Below are positions 1 to 6,957 of a DNA stretch of 8,013 bases, in pieces; the first letter of the stretch is position 1, and each line of letters begins with the position of its first letter. Both the position numbers and the translations under genes were made by a program. This DNA comes from Thermocaproicibacter sp002410755. GTDB lineage: Bacteria; Bacillota; Clostridia; Oscillospirales; Acutalibacteraceae. The stretch spans positions 1-8,013 of the forward strand of contig DAITDU010000061.1 in NCBI GenBank assembly GCA_036839715.1, written 5' to 3'. Below the pieces are notes generated by a model. That model was not told the DNA's origin and searched no databases. It was given only the letters and a program-made list of their open reading frames with translations.

Positions 1-37
1 CATTGACGGATTCCTTATTATCCTGATATACTTTCAT
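1..37 (-). CDS. Start of an unidentified gene running off the left edge
   Basis: Only twelve codons are visible, reading MKVYQDNKESVN, so the product cannot be named. A well placed ribosome binding site (AAAGGAG, minus-strand positions 52 to 46) lies 8 bases before the ATG at 37, which makes this a credible translation start. It follows the truncated ISL3 transposase on the same strand after about 85 bases with stops in all three frames. It could be a second gene of the same insertion sequence or a gene of whatever interrupted the transposase. The sequence to the left is needed to choose. Confidence 0.5.
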   Translation of the reverse strand, partial: MKVYQDNKESVN

Positions 38-122
38 TATGGCAGCTCCTTTGTTATTTGATGGTTTATTTTTTGAATCAATTTATTCTATCAGAATTAC
101 TTGGAGCTGTCATTCTCAATTT

Positions 123-919
123 CTACGGAGTTTGGGGCAGGATCTCTCTATCCCTACTTAAAAACTCTATGGATTGGAACTTTTCCATCACCTTTTTTAC
201 TGCTTCTTTCGTAGTTCCACGTATAATTATTAGGGCTTTATGTGTGTCAGCATCGATGAATACTGTGCATCCCGATGATTTATCTCCTTTGCGCAGGTTT
301 ATGTCATCTATTGCAAGTACCCTTACATCATTTTTATTCAAATTATCCTCAACCTGCTGTGCTCCTTCTTTTTTCAAGTATTCCATAATCATATCGTGGC
401 TAACCACGGTTCCTTCCGCTCGGAGTTGCTTCTCAGCATGATTGCAGCCACAACCTAATGCGCGCTCTATACAATGTTTCTTTAATCTGATTGTTTTCCT
501 TGCATCTTCTTCAGTAAATGCCGGAAAACGTTCAACGAACCTCGTATATTCGCAGTCCGGATTTTTACAAAAATACTTTTTAAAGATAACTTCATGATAT
601 ACCGTCAGGTTGTCTCGTGGAATGTCCTGTATGGATTTGGTGAAATAGTCATTGCACGGTTGGTGGCTTAGCGTGCCACAGAATGGGCACTTCGCTTTAT
701 CTGAATGAGATTCCCAGTAATATCTGATTTCTCTGAGTTCACCTTCATCCCGTATTTTATTTTCTGGAGTTTCAGGCTTTCTGGAATTATCTCACCATAA
801 TCAAAATAGGCTTGAAGTTCCATATCACACATATACAGCATTTCGATTTCGTCTTGACTATATCCCTTTTCACCGTAAGTTTCGTAAAACAAGTCCCTCC
901 AAATCTTTTTAGTTGACAT
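123..919 (-). pseudogene. ISL3-family transposase, frameshifted and C-terminally truncated
   Basis: A DDE transposase that would move its own insertion sequence. Translation from ATG 919, preceded by GAGGT 7 to 8 bases upstream, gives about 47 codons ending GEIIPE. The protein then continues one frame over as KPETPENKIRDEGEL and stays open to the stop at 123. Together they make about 265 residues. Visible family features are the ISL3 N-terminal zinc finger (CPFCG, then C-N-D and FCKNPDC), the first catalytic Asp in VLAIDDINLRKGD, and a second Asp in FLSRDRE. The homology then ends at ILPQTP-stop, whereas ISL3 transposases usually run to 400 residues or more, so the C-terminal half with the catalytic Glu is missing here. 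The frameshift falls in a short A run (minus strand, 780 to 778); one extra A would restore the frame. The gene is very likely dead. Confidence 0.8.
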
Positions 920-946
920 ATTACCAACCTCACTTGTAATCTTTCA

Positions 947-2218
947 TTGTATCATATTACAAAAATGTTTTGTTGTCCAGATATTTTTTCATCGCCTATC
1001 CGTATGAGCCAACTCAAGGACAAGAACATTCCGGTATTTTTCGAGAAGGAAAATATCAACTCTATGGATTCCAAGGGTGAGGTTATGCTGACGATTATGG
1101 CATCGCTTGCCCAGCAGGAGAGCCAGTCTTTGAGCCAAAACGTCAAGCTGGGCCTGCAATACCGCTACCAGCAGGGCGAAATCCAGATAAACTGTGCCCG
1201 ATTCCTCGGTTATACCAAGGATGAGAATAAGCATCTTGTAATAGTGCCGGAAGAAGCTGATGTCGTAAAACGCATTTACCGGGAATACCTTGAAGGAGCC
1301 AGCATGCTTATAATCGCTCGCGGTCTGGAAGCGGACGGCATCCTAAACGGTGCCGGTAAGGAAAAATGGCATACCAGCAACGTGAACCAGATTTTGCGAA
1401 ATGAGAAATACATCGGTGACGCCCTTCTGCAAAAGACCTATACCGTTGACTTCCTTACAAAAAAGCGGGTCAAAAATAACGGCCTTGTCCCGCAATACTA
1501 TGTGGAAAACAGCCATGAGGCGATCATCCCGCGTGAAATTTTCATGCAGGTGCAGGAGGAGCTTATCCGCCGCCGAATCGTCCACACCAGCCCGAATGGA
1601 AAAAACAGAACCTTCAGCAGCAATCATTGCTTCGCTCAGATGATTGTCTGCGGCAACTGCGGTGAGGTGTTCCGTCGGGTTCACTGGAACAACCGTGGCA
1701 AAAAATCCGTCGTCTGGCGGTGTGTCAGCCGCTTGGAAAACACCGGCCTGTTCTGCGATGCCCGCACGGTGCCCGAAAGCCAGATTGAGCAAGTGCTGGT
1801 TACCGCTATCAACCAAGCTTTGTGCGGCAAGGACAACTTCCTGATCACTCTTCAGAACAATATCGAGACGGTCATAGTCCATGAAAACGACCAGACCCTT
1901 GCCGACATCGACAAGCGGTTGGAAGAGCTTCAGACAGAGTTTTTGAAACTCGCCAGTTCCAAGGCGGATTACGAAGATGTCGCCGACGAGATTTACCGCC
2001 TGCGCGAGGAAAAACAGAAAGCACAGCTCGATAACATCGGACAGGATGAACTGAAAAAACGCATCACCGATATGGGCGACTTCCTGCGGAAACAGCCCAC
2101 CACACTGACCGAATACGACGAACAGCTTGTCCGGCGGTTAATTGAAAAAGTCACCATCTACGAGGATAAATTCATCGTAGAATTCAAGTCCGGCGTGACG
2201 GTGGATGTGGAAGGATAA
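947..2218 (+). pseudogene. Large serine recombinase, catalytic domain missing
   Basis: C-terminal remnant of a TnpX-like large serine recombinase, the enzyme that excises and integrates many Clostridia transposons and conjugative elements. The open frame has 423 codons, but only from about residue 20 (SQLKDKNIPVFFEKENIN, near position 1005) does it match the family. The first 20 residues are read from the neighbouring IS end. Present are the end of the resolvase fold and helix E (about 20 to 70), the recombinase domain (about 75 to 210), a zinc ribbon with Cys 235, 238, 259 and 270, a coiled coil (about 315 to 375) and a C-terminal domain. About 110 N-terminal residues carrying the nucleophilic serine and active-site arginines are absent, so the product cannot cut DNA. 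The missing part may lie left of the window, beyond the inserted ISL3 element. No convincing ribosome binding site precedes 947. Confidence 0.88.
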
Positions 2219-2222
2219 CGAT

Positions 2223-2274
2223 AAAACAAGTAAGGCACTCTACGAAATTACACGTAGGGTGCCTTGCTTTGTTT
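2223..2274. terminator. Bidirectional rho-independent terminator
   Basis: A 17-bp stem pairs 2228-2244 with 2253-2269, broken only by two G-U pairs, around an 8-base loop. The stem extends by an outer AAAC/GTTT arm past one bulged T. On the plus strand it is followed by TGTTTGTAGTT, and on the minus strand by TTGTTTTATC. It stands between two converging units, just after the recombinase stop and 42 bases past the arsC stop, so it can end both transcripts. Confidence 0.85.
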
Positions 2275-2315
2275 GTAGTTATTCAGAAATTGTTAAGGTC
2301 TCTTGAAGCCACAAC

Positions 2316-2714
2316 CTACATAGCATTCAGTCTTTCTTTGAGAGACCGCATATTGCTTTCAATCTGCCTTATAACCTTAATAAATTCTTCATCACTTTTC
2401 CCGGTCGGATGATCTTCCAGCCCCCAATCCTCCCTGTGCTTGCAGGGCAGATACGGGCAGGTGACATTGCAGCCCATCGTAACGACAACATCAACCGAAG
2501 GAATTTCAGAAAGCAGCTTTGAGCGCTGTGTTACTTCCATGTCTATCCCGTAAAGCTGTTTTATCAAACGAACGGCATCCTGATTGATTTGCGGCTTGGT
2601 TTCCGTTCCTGCCGAATAACTTTCAAAAACATCACTGGCAAGATGTTTGCCCAACGCCTCTGCTATCTGGCTGTGGCAAGAATTGTGGACACAGATAAAC
2701 GCAACTTTTACCAT
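2316..2714 (-). CDS. arsC: Arsenate reductase ArsC, thioredoxin-coupled type, with altered P-loop
   Basis: Cytoplasmic reductase of the low-molecular-weight phosphatase fold that turns arsenate into arsenite for export. Its 132 residues match the family's length. The P-loop starts at Cys8 (CVHNSCHS, residues 8 to 15), and the redox relay cysteines would be among Cys82, Cys86 and Cys91 (TMGCNVTCPYLPC). Two oddities stand out. The family P-loop is C-x5-R, but residue 14 is His (codon CAC; CGC would be Arg). The general-acid loop, usually Asp-Asp-Pro or Glu-Asp-Pro, reads EDHPTG with an extra His at 102. Arg14 normally binds the oxyanion, so activity is doubtful. The start is clear: AAGGAGG lies 6 bases before ATG 2714 and overlaps the arsA stop, suggesting translational coupling. 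It is the last gene of the operon. The low-molecular-weight phosphatase fold is certain; the activity is not. Confidence 0.93.
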   Translation of the reverse strand: MVKVAFICVHNSCHSQIAEALGKHLASDVFESYSAGTETKPQINQDAVRLIKQLYGIDMEVTQRSKLLSEIPSVDVVVTMGCNVTCPYLPCKHREDWGLEDHPTGKSDEEFIKVIRQIESNMRSLKERLNAM

Positions 2715-2724
2715 CTTTTCCTCC

Positions 2725-4464
2725 TTATAGCGTTAATAAGCGGTCGCCTTTGATTTCATCGGAGCTCCACGCAATCAGCGCAAATTTACCGCCAGCATGT
2801 TCATCAATACGGTTTAGCCATTCTATCTCACTTGCCGCTTTTGCTGCCAGCATGGGGTTGGTAGTGTTCGTACCATAAAGGGACTGATTGACGATCCACC
2901 ATTTGGCGGCGATGCCCGCCCGTTTCAAATCATCCTCCAGCCGCAGTGCCTCATAAACGGGAGTTGCTTCCGGCAGGGTCACGATAATGACTTCGGTTTC
3001 GTCGGATTTCAGCCGGGGCAGCAACCTCGTTACCGATTGGGGGATTTCGCCCTTGGTGCGCTGTATTTCGTGATTATAGCTCTGTGTAGATTCCAGTAAA
3101 AGCAGCGTGTGACCGGTAGGTGCGGTGTCGATGACCACTACCTGATCGTCGGCCTTTTCCACAATCTCCGCAAAGGCGCGGAACACGGCGATCTCTTGGG
3201 TGCAGGGAGAGCGCAGATCTTCCTCCACATAGGCAATATCCTCGTCGCTCATGCCGGACGCACGGGCTTTGGCAAGCACCTCGGATTGATACTTTTTCAA
3301 TTCTTCGGCCTCGTCAATATGGCTCATGGATACGCCCCTGGTTTCATCCAGCACGAATTTTAGGTGCGCGGCGGGATCGGTAGTGGTGAGGTGGACTTTC
3401 TTCCCGCACTTCGCAAGGCCCAGCGCGACAGCGGAAGCAACGGTGGTTTTGCCTACGCCGCCTTTGCCCATGGTGAAGATGACGCGCTTGCCCTTTGCCG
3501 CCAGTTCGTCTATCACATCGTTCAGTGCGGGAATATGCGTAGCGTTCAGCGTTTGTGCATAGGCGGTCACATGGTCGGTATTCAGCAGGGCGCGCACGTT
3601 TTCGAGTCCTGTGACGTTATAGGCCCGCAGCGGAACCATATGGAGCGAGAGCGCCCGCAGGCTTTCCGGCATCGCGGCAACAGCGGCCTGCTGTTTTTCG
3701 TATAAGCCGGAGGATAAGGCGTCGTTGTATTCCATCAATACGCCGTTGACGACCAGCGTCTGATTGTTGACGCCAAGCGCGGACAACTCGCCGGAAGCCC
3801 GTTCCGCTTCCTTGAACGGCGCGGTTTCGGGGCGGGTGACGAGAATCAGCGTAGTCAGATTTCCGTCTGCCAGCGTTTCCACAGCCTGCTTGTAAATTGC
3901 TTTCTTACTCTCCAAGCCGGAGAGCTGGCCCAAACAGGACGCGCCGTGTGTGCTTTCGCTGATGAAATTACTCCATGCGGACGGAAGCTGGAGCATCCGC
4001 AGAGTGTGTCCCGTGGGGGCCGTATCAAAAATAATGTGGTCGTATTCCTGTTCTACGTTGCTATCGGTAATGAAGCCGGAAAACTCGTTGAACGCCGCGA
4101 TTTCCACGGTACAGGAGCCGGAAAGCTGTTCTTCCATATTGGCGATCACGGAAGCAGGAAGCTTGCCGCGGTATGGAGCAATCACGCTCTCCCGATACTC
4201 GGCGGCGGCCTGTATGGGGTCGAGATTTGCCACAATCAGATTCGGTATGTCGTGGATAGGCGTTCCCTTGTTTGTCAACTCCATCGAAAATACGTCCTGC
4301 AAATTAGAGGCCGGGTCGGTACTAATCAGCAGTACCCGCTTTCCGTTGTCCGCAAGCGATACGGCGGTGGCGCAGGCGATACTGGTTTTACCAACGCCGC
4401 CTTTTCCGGTGAAAAAAAGGTATTTGGTAAGCGGAAGGGTTATAGGCTGAAACAGCTCCATCAT
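2725..4464 (-). CDS. arsA: Arsenite-stimulated ATPase ArsA
   Basis: Cytoplasmic ATPase that docks on the arsenite permease and powers As(III) and Sb(III) extrusion. At 579 residues it has the full duplicated architecture. Half A1 carries Walker A GKGGVGKTS (20 to 28) and signature DTAPTGHTL (147 to 155). Half A2 carries GKGGVGKTT (333 to 341) and DTAPTGHTL (446 to 454). The three metalloid-binding cysteines are present as Cys118, Cys177 and Cys421, equivalent to Cys113, 172 and 422 of plasmid R773 ArsA. Both nucleotide sites and the metal site look intact. The ATG at 4464 shares one base with the arsD stop (TGATG), and a second ATG follows directly; AAGGGGGG lies just upstream within arsD. 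In this operon its membrane partner would be Acr3 rather than ArsB, a pairing known in Clostridia. Confidence 0.96.
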   Translation of the reverse strand: MMELFQPITLPLTKYLFFTGKGGVGKTSIACATAVSLADNGKRVLLISTDPASNLQDVFSMELTNKGTPIHDIPNLIVANLDPIQAAAEYRESVIAPYRGKLPASVIANMEEQLSGSCTVEIAAFNEFSGFITDSNVEQEYDHIIFDTAPTGHTLRMLQLPSAWSNFISESTHGASCLGQLSGLESKKAIYKQAVETLADGNLTTLILVTRPETAPFKEAERASGELSALGVNNQTLVVNGVLMEYNDALSSGLYEKQQAAVAAMPESLRALSLHMVPLRAYNVTGLENVRALLNTDHVTAYAQTLNATHIPALNDVIDELAAKGKRVIFTMGKGGVGKTTVASAVALGLAKCGKKVHLTTTDPAAHLKFVLDETRGVSMSHIDEAEELKKYQSEVLAKARASGMSDEDIAYVEEDLRSPCTQEIAVFRAFAEIVEKADDQVVVIDTAPTGHTLLLLESTQSYNHEIQRTKGEIPQSVTRLLPRLKSDETEVIIVTLPEATPVYEALRLEDDLKRAGIAAKWWIVNQSLYGTNTTNPMLAAKAASEIEWLNRIDEHAGGKFALIAWSSDEIKGDRLLTL

Positions 4465-4856
4465 CAGCAGCCCCCCTTACAACCGCAGTCGCCCGACTTC
4501 TTCCGGGTGATTTTTACTTTTGTAGGCTGACTCTGTTTTGCCAGCATATTTTCAGGAAGGTTAAGCAACTTTGCAAATTCCTCATTGGTGGGATACCGGC
4601 CTGTGATAACAATTTCGCCATCTACCATCACAGCAGGCAGACCCTCCGGCCCCTTCTCGTTGATGTAGGCGTTGATGGCCTGATCGGTAATGAATTCGGC
4701 TGGTGCGCTGTTGAGATTAAAGCGGCCAACGACCACGCCGTGCTTTTTCAGCGTGTCCAGTACAGTGGAAATACGCAGTAGTTCGGGATCGACGCCCACG
4801 CCGCAAAGTCCGGTCGGGCAGCACATGGCAGGTTCATATATTTTCATTTTTTTCAT
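4464..4856 (-). CDS. arsD: Arsenic metallochaperone ArsD
   Basis: Binds cytosolic As(III) and transfers it to ArsA, raising the ATPase's affinity; it also acts as a weak repressor in some systems. The ATG at 4856 gives 130 residues and places the cysteines at 12, 13 and 18 (AMCCPTGLCGVG), the same numbers as the essential Cys12, Cys13 and Cys18 of R773 ArsD. The thioredoxin-like fold continues through LPAVMVDGEIVITGRYP. The C-terminus adds Cys124, 126 and 130 (GDCGCKGGC), recalling the C-terminal cysteine pairs of R773 ArsD. A longer reading from a TTG at 4874 is unlikely because it would start inside the ribosome binding site. The stop overlaps the arsA start by one base, fitting a chaperone and ATPase made together. 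Confidence 0.95.
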   Translation of the reverse strand: MKKMKIYEPAMCCPTGLCGVGVDPELLRISTVLDTLKKHGVVVGRFNLNSAPAEFITDQAINAYINEKGPEGLPAVMVDGEIVITGRYPTNEEFAKLLNLPENMLAKQSQPTKVKITRKKSGDCGCKGGC

Positions 4857-4865
4857 AACAGACAA

Positions 4866-4871
4866 CTCCTT
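4866..4871 (-). promoter_or_regulatory. Ribosome binding site fixing the arsD start
   Basis: AAGGAG on the minus strand, 9 bases before ATG 4856. It lies in the 24-base gap after the acr3 stop and rules out the upstream in-frame TTG at 4874, which precedes the site itself. Confidence 0.8.
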
Positions 4872-4880
4872 CAAATCGGT

Positions 4881-5945
4881 TTATGTGTTATCGGCCGCCG
4901 ATTGGGGGAACCAATGGCGGGTTTTGTTGATAAAGCGTACCAGCAAAAGCATGACGGGGACTTCGGTCAGTACGCCCACCGTGCAGGCCAGCACCACGGG
5001 TGAATTGGGGCCAAACAGGGCGATTGCTACTGCTACCGACAGTTCAAAAAAGTCCGAGGCCGCGATCAGGGAGGCAGGAGCCGCGATATTGTGCGGCTGC
5101 TTCGTCCACCTGCATATCTGATAGGTGAAATTGGCGGAGATCACGTTTTGCAAAATCAGCGGCACCGCAATCAGCAAAACATAGAAAGGCTGCTCCAAGA
5201 TAATGTCCCCTTGGAAGGAAAAGATGATAATTAAGGTGAGAAGCAACCCCAAGGTCGTGATGCCGTCAAACTTGGGGACAAACTTTTCATTGAAATACTG
5301 TTCACCCTTTTTCCTAATCATCAGGAAGCGCGTGAGCGCGCCGCCTGCCAGCGGTACAACGACGAATAGGATGACTGAAAATACAAGGGTATCCCAAGGG
5401 ATATGCACATCGTTCACACCAAGCAGGAACTGTACCAACGGCACGAAAAGCACGAGGATCAGCAGGTCGTTGACCGAAACCTGCACAAGCGTATGCGCCG
5501 GGTCGCCCTTTGTCAGATGGCTCCATACAAACACCATTGCGGTGCAGGGCGCTACTCCCAATAATACAGCACCTGTTACAAAATCCTGCGCCAAGCCTGC
5601 CGGGATGAAGGCCTGGAAAATGACTTTGAAAAACAAGGTCGCCAGCCCGAACATGAGGAAAGGTTTGATGATCCAACTGCTGCCGCTGGATATGAGGATA
5701 CCCGAAGGGTGCTTCCCTACATTCTTGATGGACTGAAAATCAATCTTCATCATCATAGGATAAATCATGACCCAAATGAGGACGGCAATCGGGAGATTTT
5801 GGCCCGCGTATTGGAGCTTTTCCAAAACTGCCGGAATTCCTGGCAGGAATTTCCCGATTAAGATGCCCGCCGCCATACACAGCAAAACCCAAATGGTCAG
5901 ATATTTTTCAAAAAAGCCGATGCCTTGTGTTTTTTGTTCGCTCAT
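4881..5945 (-). CDS. acr3: Arsenite efflux permease Acr3
   Basis: Integral membrane exporter of arsenite, of the bile/arsenite/riboflavin transporter superfamily. The 354 residues are normal for the family and show about ten hydrophobic segments, beginning after a short cytoplasmic N-terminus (first near residues 15 to 35). The two residues known to be essential in Acr3 are visible: Cys134 in GVAPCTAMVFVWS and Glu328 in GVLTEVPVMLLL. Other family marks are IYPMMMKIDF (61 to 70), KPF (94 to 96) and the AAPASLIAASDFFEL stretch (288 to 302). It is not ArsB, which has about 12 segments and a different sequence. The start codon overlaps the stop of the DUF2703 gene by four bases (ATGA), and only a weak purine-rich site lies upstream, so translation is probably coupled. 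ArsA encoded downstream could energise it. Confidence 0.95.
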   Translation of the reverse strand: MSEQKTQGIGFFEKYLTIWVLLCMAAGILIGKFLPGIPAVLEKLQYAGQNLPIAVLIWVMIYPMMMKIDFQSIKNVGKHPSGILISSGSSWIIKPFLMFGLATLFFKVIFQAFIPAGLAQDFVTGAVLLGVAPCTAMVFVWSHLTKGDPAHTLVQVSVNDLLILVLFVPLVQFLLGVNDVHIPWDTLVFSVILFVVVPLAGGALTRFLMIRKKGEQYFNEKFVPKFDGITTLGLLLTLIIIFSFQGDIILEQPFYVLLIAVPLILQNVISANFTYQICRWTKQPHNIAAPASLIAASDFFELSVAVAIALFGPNSPVVLACTVGVLTEVPVMLLLVRFINKTRHWFPQSAADNT

Positions 5946-6496
5946 TTTGTATTACCCGCTTCCCCTTGACGCTCTGCTTCATCCTTACGGGCCTTGGCCA
6001 CGAAATACGTTTCCAAATTTGCAGGGAGCTGATAGGCTTCGCGCTCCGGCTCGCCCTGCTTGGCGTTATACACTTCCCGTAGGATGGCGTCCACGATCAG
6101 CTCCTTCGGCGGGGCTGTATATTCGACGCCATTGTATACCCATACACGGCAATCCACGGTATCGCCGCAAAGCTCTCCGCAGTCCTCACAGACCGTTTCC
6201 CGCAATTCCACGGCAATATCGTTCCCGTTTACGCGGATGGTGGGCGAGCTGACGAATTGATATTGGGCGGCCAACTCCCTTGTTGTAATATTCACCTTGT
6301 TGACCTTGACCTCGTACCCGGCCGCGTTTAGTACCACGGCAACGCTGGAAACCGCTTCATCCAAAGCCTTTTCAGTGTCCTGGCACCTGCCGCAAGCCGT
6401 CGTGTTCAGGTACAGAAAATCAATGCTTATCGGCTTTTTTGGTTGTGGCTGCCCACAGCAATTTTCAGAGGAACAACAACAATTACTCATTTTCAT
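5942..6496 (-). CDS. DUF2703 thioredoxin-like, cysteine-rich protein of ars operons
   Basis: Recognised from memory as a DUF2703-type protein, often seen in ars clusters of anaerobes but with no settled biochemical role. The 184 residues begin with a cysteine cluster (Cys6, 7, 8, 13 and 14). A thioredoxin-like core follows: a strand, a CGRC redox-type motif (35 to 38), helices, and SSPTIRVNG with the probable cis-proline at 85. Next is a second cluster, Cys103, 106, 110 and 116 (CEDCGELCGDTVDC). The C-terminal third is charged and helical and ends in a low-complexity Glu, Ala and Lys tail. There is no signal peptide or membrane segment, so it is cytoplasmic. It overlaps arsR by 14 bases and acr3 by four. 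ATG 6496 or ATG 6490 could be the start, and neither has a strong ribosome binding site. A metalloid-binding or thiol-relay role is inference. Confidence 0.82.
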   Translation of the reverse strand: MKMSNCCCSSENCCGQPQPKKPISIDFLYLNTTACGRCQDTEKALDEAVSSVAVVLNAAGYEVKVNKVNITTRELAAQYQFVSSPTIRVNGNDIAVELRETVCEDCGELCGDTVDCRVWVYNGVEYTAPPKELIVDAILREVYNAKQGEPEREAYQLPANLETYFVAKARKDEAERQGEAGNTK

Positions 6497-6818
6497 TACA
6501 CTCTTTACAGCAATTTATGTTTTGTTTGCAAATACAATTTTCTTTATCGGATGTGATGGTACAAAAAAACTGCTTCGTTTTACTGATGGTATCATCATCC
6601 AAAGAGTAGTACGTCCATTTGCCTTCCTCTCTGCCTTTGACAATCCCGCACTCACACAGGAGCTTCATATGATGGGACAGAGTGGATTGGGACATTTCAA
6701 ACTTCTCCAAAATCATGCAGGCGCAAAGCTCCCCGGAGGAGAGCATATCTACAATCATAGCTCTCTTGGGGTCGCCCAACGCCTTAAACACTTTTGTATA
6801 TTCCAAATAATTTTCCAT
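6483..6818 (-). CDS. arsR: As(III)-responsive repressor ArsR
   Basis: Winged-helix repressor of the ArsR/SmtB family that dissociates from the operon promoter when it binds arsenite. Its 111 residues start at ATG 6818, with GAGGTG about 6 bases upstream. The metal site ELCACMILEKF puts Cys32 and Cys34 at the same positions as in R773 ArsR, but the third ligand, Cys37, is Leu here. The recognition helix is MSQSTLSHHMKLL (42 to 54), followed by the wing GREEGKWTYYSL (62 to 73). The C-terminus is unusually cysteine-rich, with Cys86, 95, 97, 103, 104 and 107, plus Cys55 and Cys57 in the core. One of these may supply the missing ligand. It is first in the operon and would control its own transcription. 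Confidence 0.94.
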   Translation of the reverse strand: MENYLEYTKVFKALGDPKRAMIVDMLSSGELCACMILEKFEMSQSTLSHHMKLLCECGIVKGREEGKWTYYSLDDDTISKTKQFFCTITSDKENCICKQNINCCKECNENE

Positions 6819-6841
6819 ACCGACACCTCAAATCTATAAAC

Positions 6842-6873
6842 TTCGATATGACTATTATATGCGCCAAATCGAA
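6842..6873 (-). promoter_or_regulatory. Probable ArsR operator (inverted repeat over the -10 region)
   Basis: Arms TTCGAT (6842-6847) and ATCGAA (6868-6873) form an inverted repeat enclosing the -10 box, and a shorter ATAT-N7-ATAT symmetry lies inside it. ArsR proteins bind such imperfect repeats across the promoter and block polymerase. The position fits autorepression; the exact contacts are inferred. Confidence 0.5.
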
Positions 6874-6882
6874 AAGTGTCAA
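6854..6882 (-). promoter_or_regulatory. Sigma-A promoter of the ars operon
   Basis: On the minus strand, TTGACA (6882 to 6877) and TATAAT (6859 to 6854) are separated by exactly 17 bases, a perfect consensus housekeeping promoter. Transcription would start near 6847, leaving a leader of about 30 bases before the arsR ATG. Such a strong promoter implies tight repression when arsenite is absent. Confidence 0.9.
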
Positions 6883-6957
6883 TGTGAAATCAAAAATTAA
6901 AAGCAAATATTTTATGAACATTTTCAAATAGCAATTGACATTTATCATTTAAATAAA

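Larger units (their letters stand above)
1..1005 (-). mobile_element. ISL3-family insertion sequence remnant (approximate limits)
   Basis: The stretch holds an ISL3-type transposase reading leftward, and its right limit coincides with the point near 1005 where the serine recombinase begins to look like its family. The 85 bases between the transposase start (919) and this junction would be the upstream end of the element. I could not identify a terminal inverted repeat or a target duplication because the other end lies outside the window. The right limit is inferred from the broken recombinase and is good to perhaps 15 bases. Confidence 0.55.

Noticed and set aside
774..786. Programmed frameshift in the ISL3 transposase
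   Set aside because: CCAGAAAGCC is not a classical slippery heptamer, ISL3 transposases are usually single-frame, and the gene is also truncated; simple mutation is likelier.
1343..1882. 179-codon minus-strand open frame inside the recombinase
   Set aside because: It is antisense to a recognisable recombinase and its translation shows no family features; a shadow frame.
3946..4530. Long plus-strand open frames opposite arsA and arsD
   Set aside because: ArsA is unambiguous on the other strand; these frames reflect its codon bias and show no domain.
4857..4874. Longer arsD start at TTG 4874
   Set aside because: It begins before the AAGGAG site that serves ATG 4856, and the shorter start places the key cysteines at 12, 13 and 18 as in known ArsD.
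6935..6940. Plus-strand TTGACA as a promoter for the right-hand transposase
   Set aside because: No -10 box at 16 to 18 bases, and the terminator hairpin lies directly downstream.
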